A stretch of DNA of 64,000 nucleotides from Halosolutus halophilus (GTDB lineage: Archaea; Halobacteriota; Halobacteria; Halobacteriales; Natrialbaceae). The notes below the pieces were generated by a model. The model had not been told where the DNA came from, did no database searches, and saw nothing but the letters and a program-made list of their open reading frames with translations. The stretch lies in assembly GCF_022869805.1 (NCBI RefSeq), contig NZ_CP094974.1:4402001-4466000 (forward strand), read 5' to 3'. The first letter of the stretch is position 1, and each line of letters starts with the position of its first letter. A program made the translations under genes and the position numbers. Positions 9,126 to 16,711 of this stretch are shown piece by piece.

Positions 9126-10073
9126 ATGGACATCGTCGTCTTCGGGGCCGGCAGTCTCGGGAGTCTCGTCGGCGGGGCGCTCGCCCGTCGGCACGACGTC
9201 ACGCTGGTCGCCCGGGCGGCTCACGCCAGTGCCGTCCGCGAGTCGGGGCTCCGGCTTACCGGTCAGTTCGACGATCGAGTCCGGCCAGCGGCGACGGCGG
9301 ACGGCCGGAATCTCGACGCTGACCTCGTGATCGTGACGGTCAAATCGTTCGACACGGTTGAGGCCGCCGAGACGCTCTCGACGGGATCGTTCGATGCCGT
9401 TCTCTCGTTGCAAAACGGGATGGGAAACGAGACGACGCTCGCCGATCGGCTCGACTGCCCGGTTCTGGCTGGAACTGCTTCCTACGGCGCGATTCTGCGG
9501 GATTCAGCCGTCGTCGAGTGTACGGGGATCGGAGAGATCGTCCTCGGGCCGCGTGAGGGCGGCGAGTCCCGGATTGCCGATCGGGTCGGCGAGGCCTTCG
9601 ATCGGGCGGGTCTCGAGACGGTCGTCGCCGGGGACATGCCCCTGCGGCTGTGGGAGAAACTCGCCGTCAACGCCGGAATCAACGCCGTGACGGCCCTGAC
9701 GAGGACCGAAAACGGGGCCGTCCTCGACGCCGACGCGAACGCGCTCGCCCGGGCAGCGACCCGGGAGACGGCACGGGTCGCCCGGGCGTCCGACGTTCGT
9801 CTCTCGAACCGGGCGGCACTCGCTGCGATGGACGACGTGGCCGCGGCGACCGCGGCGAACACCTCCTCGATGCACCAGGATCTTCGCGCCGATCGGCGCA
9901 CCGAGATCGACGCCATCAACGGCTACGTGGTCGATCGGGCGGCCGAACGGAGAATCGACGTGCCGACGAACCGGGTGCTGACGGGACTGGTGCGGACGTG
10001 GGAGCGGGGTCGCGGCCTCCGGGCGGAGACCGGCAACTCGGGGTCGGGAAAAACGTCCGGAACGACGCCGTGA
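9126..10073 (+). CDS. panE: 2-dehydropantoate 2-reductase
   Basis: Cytoplasmic NADPH-dependent ketopantoate reductase, 315 aa, making pantoate for coenzyme A synthesis. It begins MDIVVFGAGSLGSLVGGAL, with the GxGxxG Rossmann loop at residues 7-12 and a following basic HDVTLVARAAH that fits NADPH. The middle holds the family segments VKSFDT and LQNGMGNE. The C-terminal helical domain has the catalytic lysine in LWEKLAVNAGINAVTALT and the SSMHQDL motif. Archaea make CoA through a modified pathway (pantoate kinase and phosphopantothenate synthetase) that still needs this step. Gene order gives no further hint; the next gene is convergent. Confidence 0.9.
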   Translation: MDIVVFGAGSLGSLVGGALARRHDVTLVARAAHASAVRESGLRLTGQFDDRVRPAATADGRNLDADLVIVTVKSFDTVEAAETLSTGSFDAVLSLQNGMGNETTLADRLDCPVLAGTASYGAILRDSAVVECTGIGEIVLGPREGGESRIADRVGEAFDRAGLETVVAGDMPLRLWEKLAVNAGINAVTALTRTENGAVLDADANALARAATRETARVARASDVRLSNRAALAAMDDVAAATAANTSSMHQDLRADRRTEIDAINGYVVDRAAERRIDVPTNRVLTGLVRTWERGRGLRAETGNSGSGKTSGTTP

Positions 10074-10083
10074 CGGTGACGGG

Positions 10084-10443
10084 TTAGAACGGTGCTTCGG
10101 GGCCTTCGTCGGCGCTGCCGTCGTCGTCGACGGTTTCGCCGGGGAAGGAGGGGCTCATGCCGCCGCCCATGTCGTCGCCGCCGTCCATTCCGGTAGTAGC
10201 GTTGACTTTCTCGATCTCGGGAATCTCCTTGACCATGCGGCTCTTGATCGCCTGGATCGTCATCGGCGAGATACCGCAACCGCTGCAGGCGCCGCCGAGG
10301 GCGATGGAGACCTCGCCGGTCTCACGGTCGAGGTCCTGGATCGCCGCGCTGCCGCCGTGCATCTGGATCTGCGGGAAGTTCCGTCGCAGGAAGTTCGCGA
10401 CGCGGTCTTCGAGGTCGTCCCCGTCCTGGGTCTCGGTGCTCAT
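10084..10443 (-). CDS. nfu: NifU C-terminal-domain (Nfu) Fe-S protein
   Basis: 119-aa protein that carries or transfers an Fe-S cluster. The NFU domain is complete: NFLRRNFPQIQMHGGSAAI, then the cluster ligands in GACSGCGISPMT (CxxC, residues about 61-64), and MVKEIPEIEKV. The C-terminal tail is rich in Gly, Met, Asp and Ser. The start at 10443 (MSTETQDGDDLED) gives a normal Nfu length; the longer in-frame start at 10650 overlaps the next gene and encodes an arginine/serine-rich stretch. It probably acts with the SufU- and SufS-type proteins encoded near 58-61 kb, although they are not linked. Confidence 0.88.
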   Translation of the reverse strand: MSTETQDGDDLEDRVANFLRRNFPQIQMHGGSAAIQDLDRETGEVSIALGGACSGCGISPMTIQAIKSRMVKEIPEIEKVNATTGMDGGDDMGGGMSPSFPGETVDDDGSADEGPEAPF

Positions 10444-10501
10444 AGACGCCCTTTCGGTATCGGAGACCCTAAACCTTCCGTCCCTTCTGTGGACCTTGGA
10501 G

Positions 10502-10819
10502 TTACGCGAATCCGAAGACGCGCTGGAGTTCGCGCTCGATTTCTTCGACGTGGATCTCGAGGACCTCCTCGAACCGATCCTCTTCGACGAGAACGCCAGT
10601 GACCCGATCGTACGGGTCCTCGGGCAGTTCGACGCGGAACTCGCCGTCACCCTCGTAGAACGGTTCGCTCTCGTTTAACACCTGCTGGTCGATCGCGTGC
10701 ACGAGTTGGGAGTCGTACTGGTCGTTCATCCGGTTGAACGCGTTCTTGTACGCCTGCTGGAGTTCGGGGAAGTAGTTGGCGTACTTGTCCTCGAACTTCT
10801 CGGGATCGAAGTCGGCCAT
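10502..10819 (-). CDS. Haloarchaeal DUF5783 family protein
   Basis: 105-aa acidic protein beginning MADFDPEKFEDKYANYFPEL, with NESEPFYEGDGEFRVELPED in the middle and the C-terminus ELQRVFGFA. This pattern matches the haloarchaeal family DUF5783. No catalytic motif, signal or membrane segment is visible; the protein looks like a soluble alpha-rich cytoplasmic protein. It lies 58 bp upstream of nfu on the same strand, so the pair may be co-transcribed, but no functional link is known. Confidence 0.8.
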   Translation of the reverse strand: MADFDPEKFEDKYANYFPELQQAYKNAFNRMNDQYDSQLVHAIDQQVLNESEPFYEGDGEFRVELPEDPYDRVTGVLVEEDRFEEVLEIHVEEIERELQRVFGFA

Positions 10820-10985
10820 GGTGGATACGAACGCGAGCGAAGACAAAAGTGGGACGATCACCGGGTCGCAGCGGTTCACTGCGAACGGACAGTTCCCCCG
10901 ATTGATGCGGTAGGGGTGTCCTACATACGGAGGAGGCGTACGCAAGCGGAATCGACACCCACTCCCGTCGTGGATATCAAGCACC

Positions 10986-11369
10986 ATGCCCACCGACCAG
11001 CACCCTATCCCACGCGAAGCGTTGCCACCGGGGTGGGGTCCCGCCGAGTCGGGTGACGATTACGTTTCGTATCGTCACACGCAATCCCCGCTCGAACTGA
11101 TCGCGGACCGCACGCTCCCCGATCAGTCGCACCCGGGGCTCGGTCTGAGCCGCTGCTGGGAACTCAGGTACAGCTACACGCTCAACGACCGATCGATCAC
11201 CGAGGCGATCGGTCGCGTCTCGACGCGTCGGGCCGCAGTCGATGGTCTGTTGGAGTGTATGGGCCGGATTCACGACGAGATCGAGGATTCGGCCGACGTG
11301 AGCGAGATCCAGGCCGTTCTCGAGGAGGTCTCGCTCGCGGGCGTGGTCCCGGACAACCCGTCCGTCTAG
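10986..11369 (+). CDS. Conserved haloarchaeal protein of unknown function
   Basis: 127-aa soluble protein starting MPTDQHPIPREALPPGWGP. The N-terminal half reads like a beta sheet domain (DDYVSYRHTQSPLELIADRT, WELRYSYTLNDRS), followed by a helical C-terminus (AAVDGLLECMGRIHDEIED). There are no metal clusters, transmembrane segments or nucleotide loops. Codon usage is that of a normal haloarchaeal gene. It is transcribed divergently from the DUF5783 gene. I do not recognise a named family. Confidence 0.75.
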   Translation: MPTDQHPIPREALPPGWGPAESGDDYVSYRHTQSPLELIADRTLPDQSHPGLGLSRCWELRYSYTLNDRSITEAIGRVSTRRAAVDGLLECMGRIHDEIEDSADVSEIQAVLEEVSLAGVVPDNPSV

Positions 11370-11677
11370 TAATCCGATCGCCGTCAGCCGACCGACTCGA
11401 TTCTATTCCCGTCGTCCGTTCCAGTCGCTGTCCGCAAACCCGAACGACTCCCCTCGATAAATCCTATGTTACGATATGAAATAGTCGCGTTTCGGTGGCC
11501 GGCTGACCCTCGAACCGCCCCGGTGTACAGTACTCTCGACGCAGACGTGCTCGCCACCGCTCTCATCGATCGAGTCGCAGCCGATGCCGGTACTCGATCC
11601 GCCGTCCGCTCCTGGCAGGTTCGGAGTACTTATACTGGCGACGAAAGTAGGTAGGTATCAGCACGGGTCGATCGCCG
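11370..11677. other. Intergenic region upstream of the PHP gene
   Basis: A 62-codon open frame at 11466-11654 (MLRYEIVAFRWPADPRTAP) is possible, but its third positions are not clearly G/C-biased and no family is recognised, so it is not called. CTTATAC near 11628 is a possible TATA element for the PHP gene that starts at 11678. Confidence 0.4.
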
Positions 11678-12433
11678 ATGACATCTCATCTCTCCTTCGC
11701 TATCGATTTTCACGTCCACTCGGACGAGTCCTACGACGGGCACGAACCGATCGAACTCGTCCTGGAACACGCGGCCGACATCGGACTCGACGGCATCGTG
11801 ATCACCGACCACGACGAGATCGATGAATCCCTGCGCGCCGCCGACCTCGCGCCGGAGTACGGCCTGGTCGGCATCCCCGGCGTCGAGGTGTCGACCCGTC
11901 ACGGTCACCTGCTCGCGATCGGCGTCGAGGAACGGCCCGACCCCGGACAGCCGTTCGTGGAGACCGTCGAGGCCGTCCGCGAACTCGGCGGGATCGCGAT
12001 CGTTCCCCACCCGTTCCAGCGAAGTCGCCACGGCGTCCGAAAACGGCACATCGACGACGCCGACGCGATCGAGACGTACAACTCGATGCTCTTCACTGGC
12101 TACCGGAATCGCCGTGCACGAACGTTCGCCCGTCGACGCGGCTACCCCGAGATCGGCGCGAGCGACGCCCACTACCTGCCGAACGTCGGTAAGGCCTACA
12201 CCGAAATCCGCGTAGAACCCGGCGCCGAGACCCCGACGAAGGCGGAAATCAACGGCGACGACCTCGTCGACGCGATCCTCGAGGGCCGAACGCAGATCCA
12301 CGGCAAACGGACCCCGGTCCACAAGAGCACCGTCCAGTACGCGAAAGGGGCGGTTCGCAAGTCGACCTACCTGCTGACGTCGCGAGCGCCGCTGGTGCCG
12401 ACGATACCGGCGTCGATGGATCGATCGGGATAG
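11678..12433 (+). CDS. PHP-domain metal-dependent phosphoesterase
   Basis: 251-aa PHP-domain hydrolase. All metal-site motifs of the short PHP class are visible: DFHVHSDESYDG near the start, TDHDEIDE around residue 48, GVEVSTRHGHLLAIG around residue 70, the HPF motif around residue 111 and GASDAHYLPNVG around residue 160. These bind a di- or trinuclear metal centre that cleaves phosphoesters. The last 60 residues (GKRTPVHKSTVQYAKGA onward) are a basic haloarchaeal extension. Substrate unknown; nucleoside 3',5'-bisphosphate or small phosphoesters are possible by family. It is convergent with the RecJ-like gene 25 bp away. Confidence 0.88.
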   Translation: MTSHLSFAIDFHVHSDESYDGHEPIELVLEHAADIGLDGIVITDHDEIDESLRAADLAPEYGLVGIPGVEVSTRHGHLLAIGVEERPDPGQPFVETVEAVRELGGIAIVPHPFQRSRHGVRKRHIDDADAIETYNSMLFTGYRNRRARTFARRRGYPEIGASDAHYLPNVGKAYTEIRVEPGAETPTKAEINGDDLVDAILEGRTQIHGKRTPVHKSTVQYAKGAVRKSTYLLTSRAPLVPTIPASMDRSG

Positions 12434-12458
12434 CTCGTCAGGTCGACGGTGGCACTCG

Positions 12459-13970
12459 TCAGGACAGTTGCTCGCCGACGATCTCGTCGGCGTGTGCGAT
12501 GAACGCTTCTTCGCGTCCCTTCGGGACCGTCGCCCCCGCCGCGACGTCGTGGCCCCCACCGTCGCCGTCGACGGCCCGGGAGGCCTCTCCCATGACGACC
12601 GAGAGATCGAGTCCCTGCCGGACGAGCGAGTGAGTGCCGCGCGCCGAGACCTTGATCTCGTCGTCGTTCTTGGCTGCAAAGGCGACGATCGGCTTCGATC
12701 GGCTGATGCCCTCGTTGCCCATCGCCATCCCGGCGACGATACCGACGATCGTCTCGCGGATGCGATCGCCGGCGTGGAACCACTGGACGTGTTCCTCGTG
12801 AGTGACGCCTTCCCGGGTGACGAGATCGATCCCGTTCGAGAGGTTTCGGCGGTGGTTCCGCAGGAGTTTCCGGGCGCGTTCGAGGGCCCCGTCGCGATCG
12901 CCGAGACAGACGGCGAGACCGACGTCGGCCCGCTCGTACCGGGCGGTCGCGTTGAGCAGCGTCGAGAACTCGCTTGCGTCCCGGAGTTCGGTACCGATCG
13001 GTTCCTCGGGAAGGACGTACGCCGTCCCGACCAGCCCGTCGATCTTCGTCGCGGGGACGCCACTCGAAACGGCTCGTTTGACGAGTGCGCTGGTGACAGT
13101 CCGTTTCTCGTCGTTCGTGAGCCCGGACCAGCGCCGCCACTCCCCGTCCCGTTTCAACTCGAGGTCGAGGTCGCTGAGAAAGCGCAGCGCACCCTGCTGG
13201 TCGTTCGAGATGCCGGGAACGTGGACGTCCGTGGCGTACTCGAGCAGTTTCGGGAGGGGTCGAGTCTGTTTCCCGTAGAGGGCGAGATCTTTTCCGGTCT
13301 CGACGACGCCGGCCGCGACACCCTCCTCGACGATCGCCTGATTCGCGCCGTGAAGTTCCCCGCCCGAGGCCTGCATGTCGCCGACGGCGCCGACGACGGC
13401 GAGGGCGGCGAGGTCACGGTTGTCGGCGCGGGCGTTCGCGGCCGTCGATGCGGCGACGGTGCCACCGTCGGAGCGCAGTCCGACGGTTCGTTCACCTCCA
13501 TCCGCTGCGACGGAGGGGTCTTCATTCGAAACGTCGGCGAGCGCTCGCGCGAGGACGTAACTCGCACCGGCCCCCGACAGCTCTGCGGCCCCGTCGATTC
13601 CGACCAGGAGCGGGTTGAGGTGGTACTCGGTCTCCCGATCGGCGGGCTGATGATGATCCGCGATGACGGGCGTGAAATCGCCCGCGTCTTCGTGCTCGCC
13701 GATGCAATCGAGCTGGCCGCTCCCGAAGTCGGTAAACAGGACCGTTTCGTAGTCGGTCGCCGCGATGTCCGCGACGGCGTCCTCGTCGAGTTGTTTCTCG
13801 AAGACCGTCTCGAACGGAATCGCCGCCCGCTCGAGTGCGCTCGCGGCGATCGCCGCGCTGGTGAGTCCGTCGGCGTCGATGTGTGACGCGAGCAACACGC
13901 GATCGGCGTCACACAGCCGCTGGGCGCATGCTACCGCGCGATCCTCGAGTTCGGGAACCGGCCCTGCCAT
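12459..13970 (-). CDS. RecJ-like DHH/DHHA1 single-strand exonuclease
   Basis: 503-aa DHH-superfamily nuclease. The DHH domain has LLASHIDADGLTSAAIAAS (residues about 26-45), LFTDFGSGQLD, and the DHH signature IADHHQPADRE near residue 100, which together build the Mn/Mg site. The DHHA1 domain ends with GGGHDVAAGATVPKGREEAF. Archaeal members (GAN/RecJ type) degrade single-stranded DNA or RNA and can associate with the replisome; haloarchaea usually carry several RecJ paralogs, so which one this is remains open. The start at 13970 places the first helix MAGPVPELEDRAVACAQRL properly. Its 5' end abuts a truncated membrane-protein gene on the other strand. Confidence 0.88.
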   Translation of the reverse strand: MAGPVPELEDRAVACAQRLCDADRVLLASHIDADGLTSAAIAASALERAAIPFETVFEKQLDEDAVADIAATDYETVLFTDFGSGQLDCIGEHEDAGDFTPVIADHHQPADRETEYHLNPLLVGIDGAAELSGAGASYVLARALADVSNEDPSVAADGGERTVGLRSDGGTVAASTAANARADNRDLAALAVVGAVGDMQASGGELHGANQAIVEEGVAAGVVETGKDLALYGKQTRPLPKLLEYATDVHVPGISNDQQGALRFLSDLDLELKRDGEWRRWSGLTNDEKRTVTSALVKRAVSSGVPATKIDGLVGTAYVLPEEPIGTELRDASEFSTLLNATARYERADVGLAVCLGDRDGALERARKLLRNHRRNLSNGIDLVTREGVTHEEHVQWFHAGDRIRETIVGIVAGMAMGNEGISRSKPIVAFAAKNDDEIKVSARGTHSLVRQGLDLSVVMGEASRAVDGDGGGHDVAAGATVPKGREEAFIAHADEIVGEQLS

Positions 13971-14005
13971 CGAGAAACTGTGGGACGGCTTCGTTCATAA
14001 ACCCG

Positions 14006-14515
14006 TGGATCGTCCCTGTACGGCTCTACGCTGGATTCGTCCTTCCGCTCGTCGCGGGGCTGGTCGGTCGGCACGTGGCCGCCGCCGACGGCAGGTTCGC
14101 GCCGACGATCACGGGATCGGCGGCGGCCGGGACGACGGCCGTGATCGTCCTCGGGATCCTCCTGATCGCGATCGGGATCGCGTTCTCTCCCCTGGTCGAG
14201 GCCGTCGCGGTCGCGCTGTTCACGGCCGGCGTCGCCGGCTTCGCGACGCTCGTGCTCCGCGACGTCGTGCCGGCGGTTCCGCGACTCCCGGGTACGCTTC
14301 TCGCTATCGCCACGCTGTCGCTCTTCTGGACGATGACACTGGCGCTCGCGTTCGCCTCTTCCGCGCTCGCGGACGCGTCCCCGATCGTCACGATCCCGGC
14401 GATGATCCGCTGGCACGGGAGCGTCAACGCCTTCGGCTTCGCCCTCCCGGCCGTCCTCGCGCTCCGACTGCTCGAGGGCGGCGCCACGGCCTCGCCGAGC
14501 GACCCGCGGGCGTAA
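14006..14515 (+). pseudogene. 5'-truncated YndJ-like membrane protein gene
   Basis: About 170 codons of a membrane protein with four to five hydrophobic segments (LYAGFVLPLVAGLVG, AVIVLGILLIAIGIAFSPL, LLAIATLSLFWTMTLALAF). It ends with the YndJ-type motif MIRWHGSVNAFGFALPA. YndJ-family proteins are much longer, so the N-terminal part is missing. No suitable start codon precedes the first helix; the frame stays open upstream only by running antisense through the start of the RecJ-like gene, where the residues are arginine-rich noise. It is either a remnant cut off at a rearrangement junction or a gene with an unusual start. Family assignment is from the C-terminal motif. Confidence 0.5.
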
Positions 14516-14543
14516 TTCTCGGGTACTCGGATCGACCCCCTTC

Positions 14544-14903
14544 TCATATCCCGAGCAGTTCCGGCACCGGGTTGCGAAAGAGGAGCAAGAGGAGATTGTT
14601 CGCTACCAGTGCGAGGTAGACGACGACCACGGTGGCCACGAACCGCCCGTCGATCGGATCCGAGAGGACGTGGCCGATCGCAACCACGATTGCGGCGTAA
14701 CACAGCGCGGCGAGCGCGACGCCGGGTAATCCGAATATGCCGTAAAAGAAGACGGTAACGGGATTGAGTTCGGTCGCGTACGGAACGAGGAAGAACATCG
14801 TCGCGGCGACCATGTCGATACCCCAGAGCGTGACAAATGCGAGTCGGAGCCCGACGGTGCCCGGCGGATCCAGGTGGCTCTCGAGAGTCCGTGCTGCTGT
14901 CAT
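14544..14903 (-). CDS. Small haloarchaeal membrane protein
   Basis: 119-aa integral membrane protein with about three helices: FVTLWGIDMVAATMFFLVPY, FGLPGVALAALCYAAIVVAI and FVATVVVVYLALVANNLLLL. The short loop ATELNPVTVF between helices one and two resembles the E-x-N-P motif of the DUF5658 family, which I suggest with low certainty. No charged catalytic residues are seen in the membrane. It is convergent with the truncated YndJ-like gene and precedes the hem operon end; function unknown. Confidence 0.7.
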   Translation of the reverse strand: MTAARTLESHLDPPGTVGLRLAFVTLWGIDMVAATMFFLVPYATELNPVTVFFYGIFGLPGVALAALCYAAIVVAIGHVLSDPIDGRFVATVVVVYLALVANNLLLLLFRNPVPELLGI

Positions 14904-15010
14904 CGTACCCCCGAATAGCGGCCCGAGAGGGGTAGCGATTGACCTTGCTCATTCCGGTCGTCCCGAACGCACGCGGCGTTTCAGCCCCGCTCGATCGACT
15001 CACGTGATCG

Positions 15011-15898
15011 TTATTCGTGGGGTTCTCGAACGGCCGCGATCGTCTCGCGGGCCAGCGCGTCGAACGTCGCCTCCGCCGGTACCACGTCGACGTCTATCCC
15101 CCGCGACTCGGCGGTCCGCTTCGTCGGGTCGCCGATCGCGCCGACGGTCGCGCCCCGGAGGCCCGCGAGGGCCGATTCGCGGACCCCGCGCACGTCGGCG
15201 GCCTCGAGGAAGTGATCGACCGTCAGCGACGAGGTGAAACAGGCGGCGTCGAGTTCGTTCTCGGCCGCGAGTTCGGCCGACTCGCCGCTCCCCTCGGGTC
15301 GGACCAGCCGGTAGAGGATCGTCTCGTGGACGTACGCGCCCGCGCTCTCGAGTCCCTCGAGCAGGACGTCGCTGCCGTGATCGCTCCGGGCGACCTCGAT
15401 GCGGACACCGTCGACCCCGGCTCGCGGCTCCGCCGTCTGCTCGCGGTCTGACGGACCGCTCGCATGGTCCGAGGGACTCGGAGAGTCCCTCGCTACTCGA
15501 CTGTCCGCGGAACGGAGTTCCGCGCTACTCGCTCGTTCCCCGGAGCCACGCTCCGCGCTCCCGTCGAGCGCCGCGACGAGGCCGCTCGACGTGAACTCCT
15601 CGGGGACGAGATCGACCTCGTAGCCCACGTCGCGGAGGGCGTCGGCCGTCGCGGGCCCGATCGCACAGACGGTCGCGTCGCCGGGGTCCCAGCCGGCGTC
15701 GGCGGCGAGTTCCGCGCCGGTCTTGCTCGTCAAAATCACGTAGTCGGCGTCGGTCCGTGGGGCGGCGTCGGTCGGTTCGACGGCGAGCATGGGGTCCGGA
15801 ACGGGGTCCGCACCGAGTGATTCGAGCAGGTCGGCGGCGTCCGCGAGCCGATCGTCGTCGGGGCGAAAGACGGCGACCGTGGGGGTGTCGTCACTCAT
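15011..15898 (-). CDS. hemD: Uroporphyrinogen-III synthase
   Basis: 295-aa HemD, which closes hydroxymethylbilane to uroporphyrinogen III. The two-domain HemD fold is visible: VAVFRPDDDRLADAADLLESLG, YVILTSKTGAELAADAGWD, then CAIGPATADALRDVGYEVDLVP. The second half has DAACFTSSLTVDHFLEAA and GATVGAIGDPTKRTAESRG. Residues about 110-160 are an Arg/Ser/Glu-rich linker not seen in compact HemD proteins; it is encoded by three GC-rich hairpins inserted in frame (15471-15555). Last gene of the hemC-cobA-hemD operon; its ATG lies six bases after the cobA stop. Confidence 0.92.
   Translation of the reverse strand: MSDDTPTVAVFRPDDDRLADAADLLESLGADPVPDPMLAVEPTDAAPRTDADYVILTSKTGAELAADAGWDPGDATVCAIGPATADALRDVGYEVDLVPEEFTSSGLVAALDGSAERGSGERASSAELRSADSRVARDSPSPSDHASGPSDREQTAEPRAGVDGVRIEVARSDHGSDVLLEGLESAGAYVHETILYRLVRPEGSGESAELAAENELDAACFTSSLTVDHFLEAADVRGVRESALAGLRGATVGAIGDPTKRTAESRGIDVDVVPAEATFDALARETIAAVREPHE
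15471..15555. repeat. Three in-frame hairpin elements inside hemD
   Basis: Three perfect hairpins, each with a 3-nt loop. GAGGGACTC/GAGTCCCTC is at 15471-15491, CGCGGAAC/GTTCCGCG at 15506-15524, and CGGAGC/GCTCCG at 15541-15555. The first two are each followed by GCTACTCG or CTACTCG on the plus strand. They keep the hemD frame and encode a low-complexity linker. The middle one is the same 19-bp palindrome found in pspAB at 54353-54371. Confidence 0.75.
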
Positions 15899-15904
15899 CG
15901 TACG

Positions 15905-16711
15905 TCACGCCTCCTCGTTCGGAGTGCCGTAGTCGTTCTGCAGGAACTCCACGACCGAGTCGCGCGTGCCGGCGACGTCGCCGATCACCGTCACGGCGGG
16001 CGGCGAGACGTCGGCCTCGTCGCGGGCGTCGACGATCGTCTCGAGGGTGCCGGTCGCGACCTGCTGGCCGGGCCAGGTGCCGCGTTCGACGAGCGCGACC
16101 GGCGTCTCTGGGTCCATTCCGGCCTCGCGCAGCGCCGTCGTGTAGTCCGGGAGCCGACCGACGCCCATGAGGACGACGATCGTGCCGCCGGTCGCGGCCA
16201 GGGCCTCCCAGTCGACCGCCGATTCCTCCTTGGTGGGATCCTCGTGGCCGGTGACGAACGAGACGGAGGACGCGTGATTGCGGTGCGTGACCGGAATCCC
16301 AGCGACGGCGGGCGCGGCGATCGCGGACGTAACTGCGGGGACGACCTCGAAGGGCACTTCGTGGGCGGCGAGGTACTCGGCCTCCTCGCCACCGCGGCCG
16401 AAGACGAACGAGTCGCCGCCCTTGAGCCGAACCACGGACTTCCCCTCGCGGGCGAGTTCGACCAGCCGCTCGTTGATCTCGGACTGGGGCGTGCGATCGC
16501 CGTCGGCGCGCTTGCCGACGTCCTCCCGGCGGTCCTCCGGCAGCAGGTCGATGATTTCGGGACCGGGGAGTTTGTCGTGGAGCACGACGTCGGCGTCCTC
16601 GAGCAGCCGTTTCGCCCTGACGGTCAGCAGGTCCGGATCGCCGGGGCCGCTGCCGACGAGGTAGACGGTGCCCGGCTGTGGGCCGTTCGAGTCGGTCGAC
16701 CCGCCCGCCAT
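15905..16711 (-). CDS. cobA: Uroporphyrinogen-III C-methyltransferase
   Basis: 268-aa SUMT. It methylates uroporphyrinogen III at C2 and C7 with SAM, giving precorrin-2 for siroheme, cobalamin and the alternative (siroheme-derived) heme route used by archaea. Motifs are textbook: VYLVGSGPGDPDLLTVRA at residues 16-33, DVVLHDKL, the RLKGGDSFVFGRGGEEAEYL loop, PAVTSAIAAPAVAGIPVTHR, and GTIVVLMGVGRL. The start ATG directly follows the hemC stop codon and the stop is six bases before hemD, so the three genes form a tight operon placing SUMT at the uroporphyrinogen III branch point. Confidence 0.95.
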   Translation of the reverse strand: MAGGSTDSNGPQPGTVYLVGSGPGDPDLLTVRAKRLLEDADVVLHDKLPGPEIIDLLPEDRREDVGKRADGDRTPQSEINERLVELAREGKSVVRLKGGDSFVFGRGGEEAEYLAAHEVPFEVVPAVTSAIAAPAVAGIPVTHRNHASSVSFVTGHEDPTKEESAVDWEALAATGGTIVVLMGVGRLPDYTTALREAGMDPETPVALVERGTWPGQQVATGTLETIVDARDEADVSPPAVTVIGDVAGTRDSVVEFLQNDYGTPNEEA

